Positions 5,130 to 5,500 of a stretch of 5,500 bases of DNA are shown one piece after another; within the stretch, counting starts at the first letter, position 1, and every line of letters begins with the position of its first letter. Origin of the DNA: Endozoicomonadaceae bacterium (GTDB taxonomy: Bacteria; Pseudomonadota; Gammaproteobacteria; Pseudomonadales; Endozoicomonadaceae); assembly GCA_023146365.1 (NCBI GenBank), contig JAGLCE010000081.1, positions 1 through 5,500 on the forward strand, written 5' to 3'. The notes under the pieces were generated by a model. The model did no database searches. It was not told the DNA's origin and saw only the letters and a program-made list of their open reading frames with translations. The position numbers and the translations under genes are program-made.

Positions 5130-5500
5130 ATGAATTCATTAACTGAAGTAAAAAATATTTTATTTAAAAGAACGAGTACTAATCCGATAGTGAAGTCGAC
5201 TTCGTCGAGAGCATCATCTTCGAATCCAGCTCTGCCGATTAGCGATGAGTTGGATGGAAGTGCAGTGGTTTCCGGTGTGGGTGTGGTGCGATCGGTCTCT
5301 CATGTAGGAAAAAATGATGCGGCCTCTGATACTGCCTCTGATGTAGCCAGCTCCTATTGTTCTACTTCTGACGATGAATTGGCGTCAAGCGAATCTAGCC
5401 ATATAGTATGGCGGCAGGCGAAGAAGATTACAAAGAAACTTAAATTACGAGTGAAATCAAAATCCGCAAAAGCGAAAGCGGCATTAAAAGCGGAGCAGGA
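5130..5500 (+). CDS. Serine-rich then lysine-rich protein of unknown function, N-terminal part (cut by window edge)
   Basis: An ATG with a good ribosome site opens a frame that stays open to the end of the window (123 whole codons plus 2 nt). The visible product has three zones. Residues 1-35 are polar, rich in Ser/Thr, Asn and basic residues. Residues 36-90 are Ser/Ala/Asp/Val-rich, with a strongly acidic Ser stretch at 66-90 that includes a repeated Ala-Ser-Asp motif. From about 95 a run dense in Lys, Ala and Leu (AKKITKKLKLRVKSKSAKAK) may begin a helical or coiled-coil region. There is no Sec signal peptide, membrane helix or enzyme motif. A disordered Ser-rich N-terminus is typical of type III or IV secreted effectors of host-associated bacteria, but also of many unrelated linkers, so an effector role is only a possibility. 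The neighbouring IS relic and AT-rich leader would fit acquired DNA. I do not recognise the family, and the C-terminal domains lie outside the window. Confidence 0.7.
   Translation, partial: MNSLTEVKNILFKRTSTNPIVKSTSSRASSSNPALPISDELDGSAVVSGVGVVRSVSHVGKNDAASDTASDVASSYCSTSDDELASSESSHIVWRQAKKITKKLKLRVKSKSAKAKAALKAEQ
5322..5342 (+). repeat. Short in-frame direct repeat (GCCTCTGAT twice)
   Basis: GCCTCTGAT occurs at 5322-5330 and again at 5334-5342, a 12-nt period in frame, giving Ala-Ser-Asp-Thr-Ala-Ser-Asp in the acidic serine zone. It is a minor sign of slippage-driven growth of the low-complexity region. Confidence 0.5.

Noticed and set aside
1..5500. CRISPR array, tRNA or rRNA gene, toxin-antitoxin pair, or phage module
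   Set aside because: No regularly spaced repeats, cloverleaf-like sequence, ribosomal RNA motifs or paired small ORFs with family signatures were seen on either strand.

Overview
The window looks like a piece of gammaproteobacterial chromosome. The two intact, recognisable genes (an Fe-S L-serine ammonia-lyase and a FieF/YiiP cation-efflux pump) closely match the enterobacterial and Legionella versions of these proteins. Coding DNA is of moderate GC, while the spacers are long and often AT-rich. A marine or host-associated genus with many decaying insertion sequences (Endozoicomonas-like, for example) would fit, but that is an inference from style and not a demonstrated placement.

Layout, left to right. 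Positions 1-219 hold no convincing gene. At 220-600 (minus) lies a small coiled-coil protein of unknown function; its only strong Shine-Dalgarno points at AUC/AUU rather than at ATG, GTG or TTG, and its leader carries two short hairpins. At 801-2171 (minus) is a complete L-serine dehydratase with all four conserved C-terminal-domain cysteines, and a perfect 10-bp stem-loop overlaps its stop codon. At 2417-2727 (plus) is the C-terminal part of an IS630-family transposase, broken by a 2-nt insertion. Positions 2728-3245 are AT-rich, without a gene, and contain three perfect palindromes or hairpins. At 3246-4124 (minus) is a complete FieF-type metal/proton antiporter. Positions 4125-4597 hold only doubtful overlapping ORFs. 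At 4598-4816 (plus) is the C-terminal part of an IS30-family transposase with an in-frame stop, followed by a probable right IS end. Positions 4817-5129 are AT-rich leader DNA for a gene that starts at 5130 (plus) and runs off the window. Its visible 123 residues are Ser/Asp-rich and then Lys/Ala-rich.

The genes do not form an evident pathway. Serine catabolism (serine to pyruvate and ammonium) and divalent-metal efflux are separate housekeeping functions, each in its own transcription unit. The spacers around fieF carry wrecks of two unrelated IS families, so this is an old insertion hot spot or a locus with relaxed selection between genes. I see no CRISPR array, no RNA gene and no clear multi-gene defence or biosynthetic system. 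The most unusual points are the non-canonical start with structured leader of the coiled-coil gene, and the serine-rich open frame at the right edge.
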